Shown: positions 31,811 through 44,118, numbered from the stretch's first letter. The stretch: 60,000 nt of DNA from Antedon mediterranea (GCF_964355755.1 NC_092679.1:11214932-11274931); one strand, 5' to 3'. Numbers and translations are program-made. Notes: a model not told the origin generated them from the letters alone.

Positions 31811-34151
31811 AAGTCAGTAACGTTGTTTTGATCACAAACACTGAACATCTTGCGAAATAGACTTATCCAAACACAGCGATGATTAGCCAATAAGACTTAT
31901 TTATTTTTCTTTTTGTGTCATTCTCTACAGTTTTTTTCCATGTAGTTTCTAGTCGTTCTCTTGACTTTTTACATAGATTCGGACACAGGTTTTTGCGCTG
32001 GAATATCAGTCTTTGGTCAAGTAAATGCTGTGATTTATTAATGCAAGGATGGAAAGCCTTTTTCTGTTATTATGTCATTTCTTGTCTCAAGTTGTCTAGA
32101 TATTTGCAGTTCTTCCATCCCTCATCCATTTATTTTTATAGTGTAGTCCTCAAATTCAAATTGCTCTGATTGAAATGCTTTTTTTTTTTTGCTTGCCATA
32201 AAAGAAAAATATAACATTTAAAACAATATAGTTATATAGCAATGTATTGCGAAAACATTTTTAATTCTTGCTTGCATACAGGACTATTGTACATATTGTG
32301 GATGATTTTTTTAAATTTTAAGTGTAGTAAAATAGTTTGTGTACTTTTAATTGTAAAGTTGTGTACAATATAGTGTAGTACTGTACTGGAAACAAAACAC
32401 AAAACCCAGTAACTTAATTTCATGGCGCTAATTCCTGTTGTCTTTTTAAAAAAGAAAATTGCTCCGAATGAAGTATTTACCTTAATAAATATTTGTTCGC
32501 TTCAAGTTAAAATACGGTATGCATTAAATTAATGCGTACATAACTACTAATTTATTTGAGCAATGTTTAAAATTCAAATTGCTGTAGTTATCAAAATGCT
32601 TTCTTTTTTTGCTTGCCTTTTTAAATGCTTGCATACAATACTGTATTGTACATATTCAAATCAAGTGTAGGACAATAGTTGTGTACTATTTTAAAGTTGT
32701 GTGATAAATTCAAAAGTATTAATGTATAAAATCTGTATGCATCAGGTTTTTCATCCCACATTGGTACTTGTGTACCTGAACGTAACATTTACATTCCAAA
32801 CACAGCAAGTTGATTGTCATTTTCTACTTTAGCCTGTTACTGTACGATAAGTAATATTATTATTGTTCAATGTGATGTATTTTATTCATTACCTCTTCTA
32901 TTTTAAATAATTTTGTAAACAAAAACTTAAATTGCTGTAATCTACTTTTCTATAATAATACTATATTACAAAAACATTTTTAATTCTTGCTTGCATACAA
33001 GCATATTGTACATATTGTGGATGATTTTTTTTAATTTTAAGTGTAGTAAAATAGTTTGTGTACTTTTAATTGTAAAGTTGTGTACAATATAGTGTTGTCT
33101 TTTTAAAAAAGAAAATTGCTCCGAATGAAGTATTTACCTTAATAAATATTTGTTCGCTTCAAGTTAAAAGATGCATTGAATTAATGCGTACATAACTACT
33201 AATTTATTTGAGCAATGTTTAAAATTCAAATATTTGTTCGCTTCAAGTTAAAAGATGCATTGAATTAATGCGTACATAACTACTAATTTATTTGAGCAAT
33301 GTTTAAAATTCAAATTGCTGTAATTCAATGCTTTCCTTTTTTGCTGGCCTTTTTAAATGCTTGCATACAATACTGTATTGTACATATTCAAATCAAGTGT
33401 AGGACAATAGTTGTGTACTATTTTAAAGTTTTGTGATAAATTCAAAAGTATTAATGTTTAACTCTGTATTCATCAAGTTTTTTATCCCACATTGGTACTT
33501 GACCACAGCAATAAGTATTATTATTATTGTTCAGTGTGATGTATTTTATACATTACCTTTTTTTAAAAAAATAATGTTAGCTTCATAGCTAAGTATTTTG
33601 AAAAGCAAGAGTAGTACAGTACAGGTACATGTACAATGTAAATCACTGTATTTTATATCTGGTTTTTGATTTTTCATGTAGCCATTAATAGTTTTATGTT
33701 TTTTTTTCATTCCAACCCACAAGTACGTTGGTTGTCATTTTTATTTATACCGTAGTTCATTGATTTTTACAAATGTTTAACAGCAATAGAAATACTTTAT
33801 TTTATATCTAGTCATTACAACTATTGCAAACTACTACTCTGCTTTAATTAGCAAATCAAAATAATGTGTTTTTATAATTCTATTTATATATAACTGTAAA
33901 GGCTTGTTGATTTGTTGGAATAAATGTTTTATGATGATTGTGACAACATATTGTATATTTTAGTTTTTATTTCGCTTGTTACCAACATTTTGGAGTTTTA
34001 TCTCAATCTACAGTACTCATGTAGCATGAAGTAGTTCCAGTAGTCTATCACCTGGCAAAGATTTATTGGCTTTTTATAAAACCTGACATGCCATCAACTA
34101 ACACCTAATTTTTGCCCTGGTACAAGGACATTCTAACCTGGTTGCAAACAG
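31811..34151. other. Gene-poor AT-rich stretch with internal duplications
   Basis: No coding frame recognised. Large direct repeats fill most of 32250-33480: TTTTTAATTCTTGCTTGCAT recurs at about 32257 and 32977, and the segment starting CTCCGAATGAAGTATTTACC recurs at 32462 and 33119. An 84-bp unit is directly repeated (33146-33229, 33230-33313). Confidence 0.6.
33146..33313. repeat. 84-bp direct tandem duplication
   Basis: Two head-to-tail copies, practically identical, starting ATATTTGTTCGCTTCAAG. The second copy is longer-matched to 32480-32580, so the duplication is the most recent of several. Confidence 0.85.
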
Positions 34152-34345
34152 GACATTTGTGTAAAGGAGAAAAGTAACTCATGTGACATAAGTCTAGAAA
34201 AGGTTAGAACTGTTTTTAATGCAGGTACAATTGTACACAACGAAATAAAAGATTCACCTGCTATGAGTTGTAATTGGCCTCCAACATCAGACGATATAAA
34301 TTTGAAGGAAGCAATAAAGATGATTCCATTTCACCTTTACAACTT
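34152..34345 (+). pseudogene. Gene B (transposase-like family), part before the insertion
   Basis: After a CAAACAG acceptor the frame reads DICVKEKSNSCDISLEKV, RTVFNAGTIVHNEIKD, CNWPPTSDD and MIPFHLYNL, then breaks at the Harbinger-type element. It continues at 37405. It is the N-terminal part of a family described in the entry at 37408. Confidence 0.5.
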
Positions 34346-34894
34346 AGGCGCCTTCGGTAAATTATTTTACAAGAACGCGTTTCGATTTTGACCGTCGTTG
34401 AAATGTGTTTGACAATCAACCGTTCTAATTAGTGCATCTAATTGAATATTCATGAAGAGGACCACGTTCCCGACACGCCTTTCCAAACGGAGCCGGAGCG
34501 TTGTAGCGCGTTTGTGTCACGCAAACGGCTTCCCTCTTTGTCTTGCCAGTTCAAACAAAACATCGACGTTCGAACACGTTTGTGTCACAGAGTCGCGTTT
34601 TCTATTATCTCGAACTCTTGCAAACTAATCGGGGAACCGCCTTTCGCGGCAAACATCATGGTATAATCGGACAGGCCGTATACGGTGAAGCCAAAACAAC
34701 GTCTAATATTAATAATATGGTGAAGCATAAACAAACGGTTTTCGTAGATTTTAAAGTGAAATAAAATGTACAGTGCTGTATTTGTAGCGCAATGATTATA
34801 TAACCGATCGGCAGTTCACAAATTGTAAAAATAACCGCAATTTATAGCTAGGCCTAGTTGATCGCGAGCGAGTGACAGCAAATTAGCCAAGTTC

Positions 34895-35450
34895 ATAAGA
34901 TATTTATGGGCAGAAGTGCTTCATACCTAAACGAAAACTTTTGTAGAGTTAATGACTTACATGGTCACTTCACTCGTGGTAGTAAACTCAATTTCGTTGT
35001 ACCTAAAGTCCAAGGCATAGAATGCAATACATTCTATTTTAATGCAATCAGAGAATGGAATAACCTTCCTGACTATATTAAACAAATTTCCAACACATCT
35101 AAATTTAAAACTGAATTGAAACAATATTACAAAATTAAACATAGATAAATTATTATTGTGCCATTATATCAGATGTTTTGCTTATTATATGCTTATATAT
35201 TTATGAACCCCGTCTTATAATGTTTGTTTTGTTAAAATTATAATTACTATCTTTTTAGGGACCACATTGGAATTAAGTTGTTTTACTTTAAACGACTTTA
35301 TGTGTTTTCCCGTGCATCGTCAGACCTCATTAATCCCGCCATTTTTATTTGCTTTTTTAATGTATTTTAATATTTAAGGTGATTATATATATTATTGACG
35401 TATTTTTAATGTTATGTATTGAGATGCCAAATAAATGAAAGAAAGAAAAT
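34895..35450 (+). mobile_element. 5'-truncated LINE 3' end
   Basis: An open frame of 80 codons (34906-35148) contains NFVVPKVQGIECNTFYFN, AIREWNNLPDYIKQ and KFKTELKQYY, the end of many LINE ORF2 proteins (F...A...WN.LP..I......F...L). The 3' end is AATGAAAGAAAGAAAATAA. It is inserted in the Harbinger-type element. Confidence 0.75.
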
Positions 35451-37404
35451 AAACACCCCATACATAATGGACTCTACCAATTTTGTTTACGATGATCTCG
35501 CGCTTGAGATCGGCACACCACGAGGTCCTGTTGGGCGATGAGTTTTCTTATGCCTGATTTACCTGTGAAATAATTACACACACTTTTCGCATCTTTAAAT
35601 ACTGATTTACACAGCAATGGGAAAAGGATTCATCAAGGAAGAATACGTTGAATAAAAATTCACTTAAGAAATGCTGTAAGCTGTTTTCAAACTATAAATC
35701 AGCTCACTATTTAGTATTATGAGACCAATCATGCTTCTCGCGATAGGGAATTTCCTGGATAGATGAATCGAGCGAGAGACGGCGGACCATGGCCGATGAG
35801 TGAGGCGGGGGTAGCAGCTTGGACGGATTAGTCTAGGGCCTACAATTTCGCTCGGTGGCAATTAAATTTAATGTTTTAATAATTACGTCTGGATATATAA
35901 ACAATACAAAACTAAGTTTTGTCATCGGCAATAATATTTTATACATAGTCAATTTTGTTCTGTTTCAAATTTGAAAAGTTTGACGTTTCATCCTAAAAAA
36001 AAGTGGGCCGAAACGTCCATCGCGCAAAAATATACCTTCATAAAAAGGTAAAAAAAAACACAAAAAAACGCCCTCCTTCCCCTGAAAATTGTTGAGGGTG
36101 TGACGCTTAACAAGTATATTTTTTTATTTGGCCTTATGACAGTATTAATATTGCGCTATTTACCGTTACTAAATACTAGATATATAAATTTATATTTCAG
36201 AGTTAAAAAAAGTTTTAAAAAATCGTCGGTAATTTAATCTGAAAGAAATCTATTTTAACAGTACGGTGTTTGAACGTTATAATTTCCAGCCATTAAATAA
36301 ATTTCACACGATGTAAACGAACGTAGAGACACGATCCAACAAAATGAACTAAGCCAACAAATAAAAATAATATAGCGAACGTCCAGTCGATCCAGAAACG
36401 ATCCCGACAAAAAAAGATCGTCAACAATTTTCGTTGTGACACGCGCACTCATCATTTCCGATATGTTTTGGTACGCGCGCAGTCGGTCGCTCAAAAAGAC
36501 TGCCGACAGAAGACCGTAATTAATACAGACCTAGTTTTTTTTTGGTCACATGGCATGAAACACGATACTCTCTGTTTACCGCAACCTCTTACATGTTTTT
36601 TTTTTAACTCGGTACCAGGGGTGGCTAATTACGTGTAGCTGAATTTTGTGTCACATGACATGAAACGTAATATAATACTCTCTTAGCTGCTCTAAACTGT
36701 TCCCGCAATTCACATGTTTTTTTCCCTCCATCCAAATTCTAGTCGGGCATTTTCTTTAATAATTTAAAAGGCATATCTTAAATCTTAACATGGAATATAT
36801 ATTTATCTTGCATATATTTTGTTGGTGTCCTAGCCTAGGTGTTGTTTTTTATAATTCGCTAACCTAAGTGTAGGCCGCATATTATTACATTGCAATGTTG
36901 TTGACGGGCTGTGCGGGGCCGTATCATCAAGGAAATCCCCACAGACAAGGAATCGCGTTTGTAGCGATATTGTACGCATTGTTGTATATTTTTCCGTAAT
37001 TCGGTAAGGAGTATAACTCCACGCGCAGCATGGAGTATAACTCCATGCATGGTGTTTCTCCATGGTAGGCCTAGGCCTCCTCTAGAGACTAGGCCCTAGT
37101 ACCAAGCTTTAAAAAGTAATTTTTATGTAAAGTACGTCTTGACAAACGGTGGGCGTGTGAAGAACAATATTCCATTATCTGGAAATTTAATAGTCAATGA
37201 AGGAATCGTACAAAATAACAAACAATAATGCTGCTCAGTCAAACGTTCAATGGGGCGGAGCAACATGCCAAACGTGAATAAACGCGTCCAAACGGGGTTC
37301 CCCCAAATGGTCTGCCAAACGCGTCTTCACGACCTTTGTCGAAATACAATAGCAAACGTGCCTGAACGCGTTCTTGTCGTTTGAAATAATTTACCGAAGG
37401 CGCC
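35451..37404. other. Non-coding interior of the Harbinger-type element
   Basis: No recognisable gene. A segment with GGTCACATGGCATGAAAC (about 36543) is repeated imperfectly about 110 bp later (about 36650). The small palindrome ATGGAGTATAACTCCAT lies at about 37029. Confidence 0.5.
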
Positions 37405-37407
37405 TTA

Positions 37408-38654
37408 ATTGCATGGTGCATTGGTGCCACATTTGAACCAAACATGGCAACTTATGTTGATGTATCTCCTGAGACCCATGTTAAAATTTTATCCATTTGC
37501 CAGGACATTGTTTATTTAACATCAAAAGGTAAATAGCAAACTCTGAAGTCTCTTGGACTTGGATTGACAATACGACACTTGACTGGTTCATCCCAAGTGT
37601 TGAGTCTGTTGAATAAATATGGACACTGTGCTTCATGGGACACCATTATCGACATGGAAACAAGTATAGCAAAACTTCAGCTATTAACTGTAAATGAAAT
37701 TCCAAGTGGGTTTGCTAAGCATGCACCAACAGCTCTTGTTTAGGACAATATTAATTTTGGAGAAGAGACCCTTTCGGGTCATGGAACAAATCACCACACA
37801 AATTGAATAATGTTGCAAAGGAACATCTGTTCCTCAAACACAAGCCTACACAAAGTAACTATAAAAAAAGACAGTCGTTCACTAAAGCCTCCAGTTTCAA
37901 TAATAAATCCATATCATCGAACAAAAAGACAAGGTCCGCAAAAGCTTGGTCAGCAGGCACAACTTGAAAAAAAGCCTTTTCAAGTATCACTCATTCCAGC
38001 CCTAAAAACAGAATTGGTATTTATTTGTGCAGTTTAGAAAAAGTGAACCTGGCACAGTTCCTGGTTGGACAGGTTTTAACATAATGTTACAAGGTGAAAT
38101 GAACCTGAAAAAGACAGCAATTCATTATCTGCCATTAATTGAGGCCTCACCAACACAAATGTCAACTGTGAAAACCATTATGGAAAAAAAGCATTGCTAT
38201 AACAGATCGTCTTGAGCTAGAGCATGTTGTTCTAGTATTCGACCAAGCAATATATGCAAAGGTGCAAGAAATAAGATGGAAGAATGATGTATATGCAGCG
38301 TACTGTTGTTCGATTAGGAGAATTGCACACATGCATGTCATGGGGGTGATTGGCAGAAGATTTAAAGATGCAGGACTACAAGATTTACTTATAGAGGCTG
38401 AAGTTATTGCACCAGGCTCAATTAATGGTGTGCTAAGTGGCCACCATTACAATAGAGTAAGATCACACAAGCGTGTGTATGAAGCCCTTCAGCGGATAAG
38501 GTTAACCATGTTTCTTGAATCTTTGCCCACTAATGAAAGAGATAAGTATGCAAAAGTTATTTTTTGGGTCAACGAAGCATTCTCTTCAGATTCATTAAAT
38601 GATATTTTATGTTCTGAATTATGTTGTAATTCTTTATATAGTTTTTTTAATTAA
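37408..38654 (+). pseudogene. Gene B, transposase-like uncharacterised family
   Basis: Blocks: VDVSPETHVKILSICQD, LGLGLTIRHLTGSSQVLS, LLNKYGHCASWDTI, ALV*DNINFGEETLSG, LKPPVSIINPYHRT, VPGWTGFNIMLQGE, HVVLVFDQAIYAKVQEI, GVIGRRFKDAGLQDLL, EVIAPGSINGVLSGHHYN. The order and the two acid boxes (DNINFGEETL and VFDQAIYAK) match a family I know from cnidarians, molluscs and echinoderms; by spacing it could be an RNase H-like (DDE) transposase, but this is inference. Premature TAG after TSKGK, TAG in place of Trp before DN, TGA after HHTN, and at least two frameshifts show decay. Confidence 0.55.
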
Positions 38655-38977
38655 AAAAAAAACATAATTATTCATATGTAATATTTTCTTAATTTAATTT
38701 AGATAAAATAGTTTGTTCTTAGTAGATATGTTTTAATGCTATATGTAATTCATTTTATTAATATTTTACATTTAAAGTCTTGGTCTACTATTAATTATTA
38801 CTTGAGAAATTTTAACCCACAGATATTTTATTTTATTTAGATTTGATTTTCTTTTATTTACAGCCATTTACTACAACTGCACGGTGCACAGTGGCATTAT
38901 ACGGGTAAAATTTTCTTTTATCACATACTTTACTTACATATATTTTTGCCTTTGATCAGTTTTTTTTAGTTTTGCAG
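38655..38977. other. Spacer between gene B and gene A
   Basis: About 320 bp of AT-rich DNA with a run of A and a T-rich stretch, ending in the acceptor TTTTGCAG of gene A. No feature recognised. Confidence 0.4.
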
Positions 38978-39536
38978 GTGTTCAATAGACAGTACAGTAT
39001 GTTCAGACCAACTTTTCGGCGCAGTGAAGAAGGTGCCTTAATTCTTGAAGATACATCTGCTGCTGTAGTATTTAACAGCTTGAGAAAACGACCAACTGGC
39101 AAGTGTCTAACTCCTGATGATGTACGCCAAGATGCCTTGAAGGAGGTTTGCAGGCTGGGTGGAAACACCAAAGATGAATGTGATGTGTTGGGCTGCTACA
39201 AGTTTCAGCATAGTAAATACAGTGGACAAACATTCAAGTGGATGGTCGAAAATGTACTGGAATATGCAGTATGTTTTGTAATTAAAATGGCTAATGAAAT
39301 TCCAAGTACAAGTTCACTTAGTATTAACAAATTCAACTTTAAGAGGTACTTACAGTCTTTCCCAGAAGGCAAAGAAGCCATAGCAATGAAAGAAATAAAA
39401 CGCCGCAGGAAATGCCCAACTAGACAGACATCGTACATACCTGTTGGTATTAAGCTACAAAAGGTTGAGGATGTCACAGATGAAACACTTTCTGGTACTG
39501 ATGTTTCTTTGCAACCATCAACCTCATATGCACCAG
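38978..39536 (+). CDS. Gene A, first visible exon (N-terminal region)
   Basis: An uninterrupted frame from TTTTGCAG to CCAG|GTAAGA, phase 1. It contains MFRPTFRRSEEGALILED, CYKFQHSKYSGQTFKWMV and ENVLEYAVCFVIKM, then FNFKRYLQSFPEGKEAIA and a basic linker. The G-x-T-F-K-W-x-x-E-N-x-x-Y-A segment is the N-terminal hallmark of a large family carrying DUF6729-like and transposase-like parts. It is the only exon of gene A without a frame break. Confidence 0.6.
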
Positions 39537-41399
39537 GTAAGACTTATTCCATATTTGTGTTTTTTGTGCATTTTCTAAATTACTAATTTTAGGTTTTGCA
39601 TTTTTAGTGCCTGTGTATGTTGTAGGTTTGCTGGGTTTAGGTTTTTTTTTTATGCATTCATTTATACTCAATCATAAAATTGTGTTGTTTAAATACATTG
39701 CTTTATAAGGCGTCATCTCCACTAAATATCGGACGAAGTGTATCGCGTCTAAAAATAGCAGTCCGTCTGCACGCGACCGTAATTTAATTTATCTCATTAA
39801 ATTCTAATTTACATATTCATGAGGATTCCAGTTGTAGCCCCGCCCTTCAATACCGACGCAGAAACTTGCGACCGGTCGCGTCTGTACGTTGAAAGATTTA
39901 TCGAACTCTGGTGCGTCCGCTTGCGAGTGTTGTGTGATGTCACCGGGTAGCCAGGCAGTCGCGAAACTAGGCTACTTCGGTCGTCCGTTCTGGGAACGCG
40001 AGGTGTCCCTTTGTACAAATGGTTCAACGGGCCCGGCTCCTTGCGGTTTACGCGTGATATATCATGTTCCATCCAGGTACCAAAATACGTAGTTACTTTC
40101 CAGGCGAAGTTTACCGAAGCGTACCTCGTGTACTTTGTATGTACGCTACACAGCAAAAGAGTACACACATTTACGATTAACCCTCTCTGTACAGTGGGGT
40201 ACACCTACAATAAATGTTGTATTACAGGCCTACTGTATAGGCCTACATTTTGTATGACAATTGAACCAGATTGCCAAATTCCTCAATAAAAAGTTATATT
40301 TAGAGACAAGTTAAATAATATTCTTCGGTTTGTGTCGGCTATCTATAAAGAGTGATTTGACCTTTTGATCACGCACCATCGTGTATAAAACAAAAACAAT
40401 TATATACAGTAGTAATAATAACATGGTTATAAACTTTGATTTACTTCGTCCGGTCGCGATAGTATGCGTGTACTATAGAATGTAGATCATGTGATAATAA
40501 ATTCGGTCAACACGCTGCGTCTGCTCCAGACTACCTTCGCCGGTTTGCGACCTGTTTGTGTACGGCGTATCAAAAATGTCATATTTTTGTATGGAGACTC
40601 CATGGTCTCCCGTAATATCTTGTTTTTGTGATATTTTTGTGATGCCTTTTCTGAATTTTTATTTTTGCCATTCGCCTTTATAAAACAAACATTAAAGTAA
40701 ACCTTTATTTTGTTAACGGATGAAATATTATTTACTCCATGGTTAACGTATGACGGATAAATGACACATAAGCGTTTTATTAATTTTGTAGTGTGGGATA
40801 GCAATTCTAATTACAGTATTAACCTTTTGTATTATAATCCTTTTGTATTTCGACACTGTTTATATGAAGCTATTTGACACAGCTGTTAAATTGTTAATTT
40901 CAGAAGCCATTGAATTTTCGCTTTGCGTTGGCTTTTGTTACTGACTGCTTATTTTTAATATACATCCTTGTCTAATAAGTTGTGCATTATGTAATAATGC
41001 GGGTAGGGTGCATACTTTATTTTACTTTTAACATGACATCAAAGAAAAATAGTACTGTATGAGAATACCACCCAACAAAAAATCAGCTTTGGAAAAGGCA
41101 GTTCTGACGACCTAAAGAGCCAAAAACGGTATAGTCATACACACATTTCCCTGTAAATGATAAATAAAAGGTTGAGAACATTTTGCCGTTTTCTTTACTA
41201 ATATGGATATCATAATTATAATGCTTTCTCTAGCTTGACAGTTGTCATTGGTGAAAACCATAGAAATATTATAATATCTATATGGTGAAACGTTGGCTGT
41301 AATTTACAACTAGTGCGTTCAAACCATAACAATAACTAAAGTATATGTCCCCTATAACATACGATTTCATTCGACATTTGTTTTTTATTTTTGTGTCTT

Positions 41400-41520
41400 A
41401 GTTCTGAGTGTGATTAGGCTAATTGCACCAAAACCTTGTGAATGCGAGTTTGGTGTATATCCAGCTTTTCACAGTTCAAATCCCTGGTTTAAGTCCTGCT
41501 GAGGAATTTTTTTTCCTTAC
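41400..41520 (+). mobile_element. Possible tRNA-like SINE fragment
   Basis: A B-box-like CAGTTCAAATCCCTGG and TTTAAGTCCTGCTGAGGA follow an A-box-like GTGTGATTAGGCTAATTG. Weak compared with the SINE at 25.7 kb. Confidence 0.3.
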
Positions 41521-42689
41521 TAAGGTACTTAGGTAAAAAACTTCAAACAACGGTGGTCAAACTATGGTAAAATTACTCTTAAGATTTATTTAATATAATT
41601 TATTGTAACGCTCACAAAATCGAAACGCCCAGTCGTTTCATTTGTTCGAAAAAGCACCTTCAAGTCTATTGACAAATTTGTTAATTGACACTTCGAGTGA
41701 AAACCAAAACCGGCCTCCTGTGAAACGAGCAATTGTAGACAAATTCCCGCAAATTATTGAAATAGCAAAAATTTGTTTTTGTTTATGAATGTACCCAACA
41801 ATCCGGGCGTTTTCCAAAAATCGCAGAAGAGCATCTATTTTAGGGAGGCTTTTACAATGTAACTCTGTTATTATTTATTATTTAAATTGTTAAGGCTGTT
41901 TCGGCATTGTTATGTTTAATTAATTACCTAGTTGTTTTAAATTCTTAATCATAAGAAACACCGTCGGCATTGATGTAAAATGATCTCAAAATCGGTTTTT
42001 TAGTGAACTGCTAGTGTTAAAAGAAAGGAGAAATTTTCAAAAGCCGGCGACCTGGTACTCAGCAGTCCAAACACAAGAGAATTACTTGTCCAAAAAACTT
42101 CATTTTTGTACGAGAGACAAGAGTTATAATTTGTGATTCGTAATTTTAAAATTTAATTTGATTTAATGTATAGGATTTTGATACGAGTAAATTCACCCGC
42201 TTGTTGGTTGTGAAGTTTTGACAGGCGCTTATTAAACTACAGTATAGGGAACATCTATCTATCCCCTTCGGCTTATTTGTTACAATTTAAAAACTCACAA
42301 CTCAGTAAAGTGGTACAGTCCTACTGTACATGGTTAATTAAGTACCACTGTCTTCAGGCAGATGTTTAAGAACATTAGTTTAAGAACATTAAACGTATTG
42401 ATAATAAATAAAAGGGGATTGTATTGTGTGCAGGAAAACGGAAGCCAACAGAAATAATATAGCGCGGCGGCTATACTCGTAACTTAATTTATCGGAAAAT
42501 ATTTTGAACTCAGTCGCCATAGTGTTTTACACGTAAAAACCACACAATGGCCAGTCTCATACTCCATGCTCATACCAGATAATATTATACATACAAGTCA
42601 ATTAAATAGAGAATAATATTTTTATCTAAAGAGAAAATGGGATTCCAAAACAGGTACAAAAGCCGATGATCCGATCGAAATACATGTTG

Positions 42690-42890
42690 TACAAAAATAA
42701 TAATAAATAAATTTGTTTTATTTTATGTCAATTTTAAATTATATTTATTTTAAATTTATTTTGTTGTTACATGTTTATGTCTCGTTATAATGTATTTTTG
42801 TGAGGGTCCCTAATGATCAGCTTCGGCTGGATGGACCACCCTCGGTAAAAATTGTTGAAAAAAAAATAAATAAATAAAAAAATAACCTAG
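42690..42890 (+). mobile_element. LINE 3' end with conserved hairpin
   Basis: GAGGGTCCCTAATGATCAGC, TTCG loop, GCTGGATGGACCACCCTC and an A/T-rich (AAATA)n tail. The same hairpin is the tail of the SINE at 25,655. Confidence 0.6.
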
Positions 42891-44046
42891 GCCCTACTTG
42901 TTATTTTCAAAACACATTACACGTCGGCGAGGTCCAATGGCATGCGTGACTGGCGGAACAAACCAAATATTCCCCGCAACAAATATCAAGCTAACAGACC
43001 CTTTTCCATCGGGCGAAATCAGTTTATTACCTCCCAGGTTTATGCGTACCATTTCGTGACTTACTATCTCAAGTAGTACGAGAGAAATTCATGATGACAT
43101 ACAGGACATTGAACATTTAATAACGTAGCTTAATAAAAAGATGTTGGCTAAACGAAAATAGCATGTTTCTAGTTTAGTTATGTAGGCCTATACAGTAGGC
43201 CTGCAATGAAACGGCTATTTTAGGTACCCCCACCTGGGTATAAAACGAGTTAATTGTAAATTTAAAAATTCGAACTAGATCGTAAACATAATTCGTACTC
43301 TTTTGCTGTGTAGCGCCTGATGGAAAGTAACTACGCATTTTGGTCCCTGGATGGAACATGATATATCACGCGTAAACCGCCAATGTTGAACGATTCCCAC
43401 AAAGGGACACCGCTAGACAAGTGCGTTCCTACAAAAATCTAGGTCGCAATCCGACGAGGGTGGTCGGAGTCAAACGCAGCCAGCGTGTCATTGACGGTTA
43501 TCAATCACATGTTCTACAGTACACGAAAACTATCGCAACTGGACGAAGTAAGTCGAAGTTGGTCATGTTGACTGTTGTTACACACAATTGTGCGTGATCA
43601 AAAGGTCAAATCAAATGTTAGAAAGCCGACACAAGGAAGCGAAGCAGCCGTATTCACGTAGGCCTATTTATTATTTGTTTGCCTAATTACTACTACCATG
43701 CTACTACGTATATTTGTTGATTAAAGTCAGACAAGTCAAGGGGCCCGTCTGGGCGCCGTGGGTCGCGATCAAGTGAAGTTCCATAACAACAACTTGAAAT
43801 CAGTCAACCACATAATGAGGGGCTGAGCTATTCATGGACGCACTAAAACGGAATAATTGTGAATAATCGGTAGTCCCTCGGACGCAACATTTTAGCTGCG
43901 TCCAGAAGGATGTCACAATACAATAGATATCGCGACCAGCTGCAGTACAATCCGTCCAATATTTAGTGGAGATGACGCCTAACATACTGTAGATAGTGAA
44001 TGAAAGTAGTTTACTGATAAATATTCTTTAATTTTCCGTCTTACAG

Positions 44047-44118
44047 CTCAACCAAATACATCTTATGAACCTGTTAGTACTATGTCATCCACTACAATAA
44101 CTATCAAACAGAGTGAAG
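44047..44118 (+). CDS. Gene A, 72-nt exon
   Basis: Acceptor TTACAG, donor GTTTAT; phase 1 on both sides; reads AQPNTSYEPVSTMSSTTI then TIKQSEG, a polar linker. Confidence 0.5.

Larger units (their letters stand above)
34346..37404. mobile_element. Harbinger-type non-autonomous element, TTA duplication
   Basis: Terminal inverted repeats GGCGCCTTCGGTAAATTAT; TTA at 34343-34345 and 37405-37407. Skipping it restores gene B (HLYNL then IAWCIGATFEP). A 3-bp TTA/TAA duplication with GG...CC ends is typical of PIF/Harbinger. Both ends carry repeated CAAACG and AACGCGT sub-terminal motifs (for example 34371-34380, 34509, 34733; 37230-37370). No transposase; contains a LINE fragment. Confidence 0.85.
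40521..43179. other. Non-coding interior of the Harbinger-type element
   Basis: Apart from the SINE-like and LINE-tail pieces nothing is recognised. A segment CCAACAGAAATAATATAGCG (42448-42467) recurs in diverged form at 46450-46470. Confidence 0.5.
39709..43979. mobile_element. Harbinger-type element, 4.27 kb, TAA duplication, in gene A intron
   Basis: Ends GGCGTCATCTCCACTAAATA and its complement; TAA at 39706-39708 and 43980-43982. The ends form long imperfect inverted repeats of about 0.8 kb (39709-40520 against 43180-43979; for example GGTTTACGCGTGATATATC at about 40046 and its complement near 43360). No transposase seen. It makes up nearly all of the first visible intron. Confidence 0.8.

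Noticed and set aside
39809-40204. Minus-strand open frame of 131 codons
   Set aside because: Falls in the terminal inverted repeat of a non-autonomous element; the opposite arm does not preserve it.
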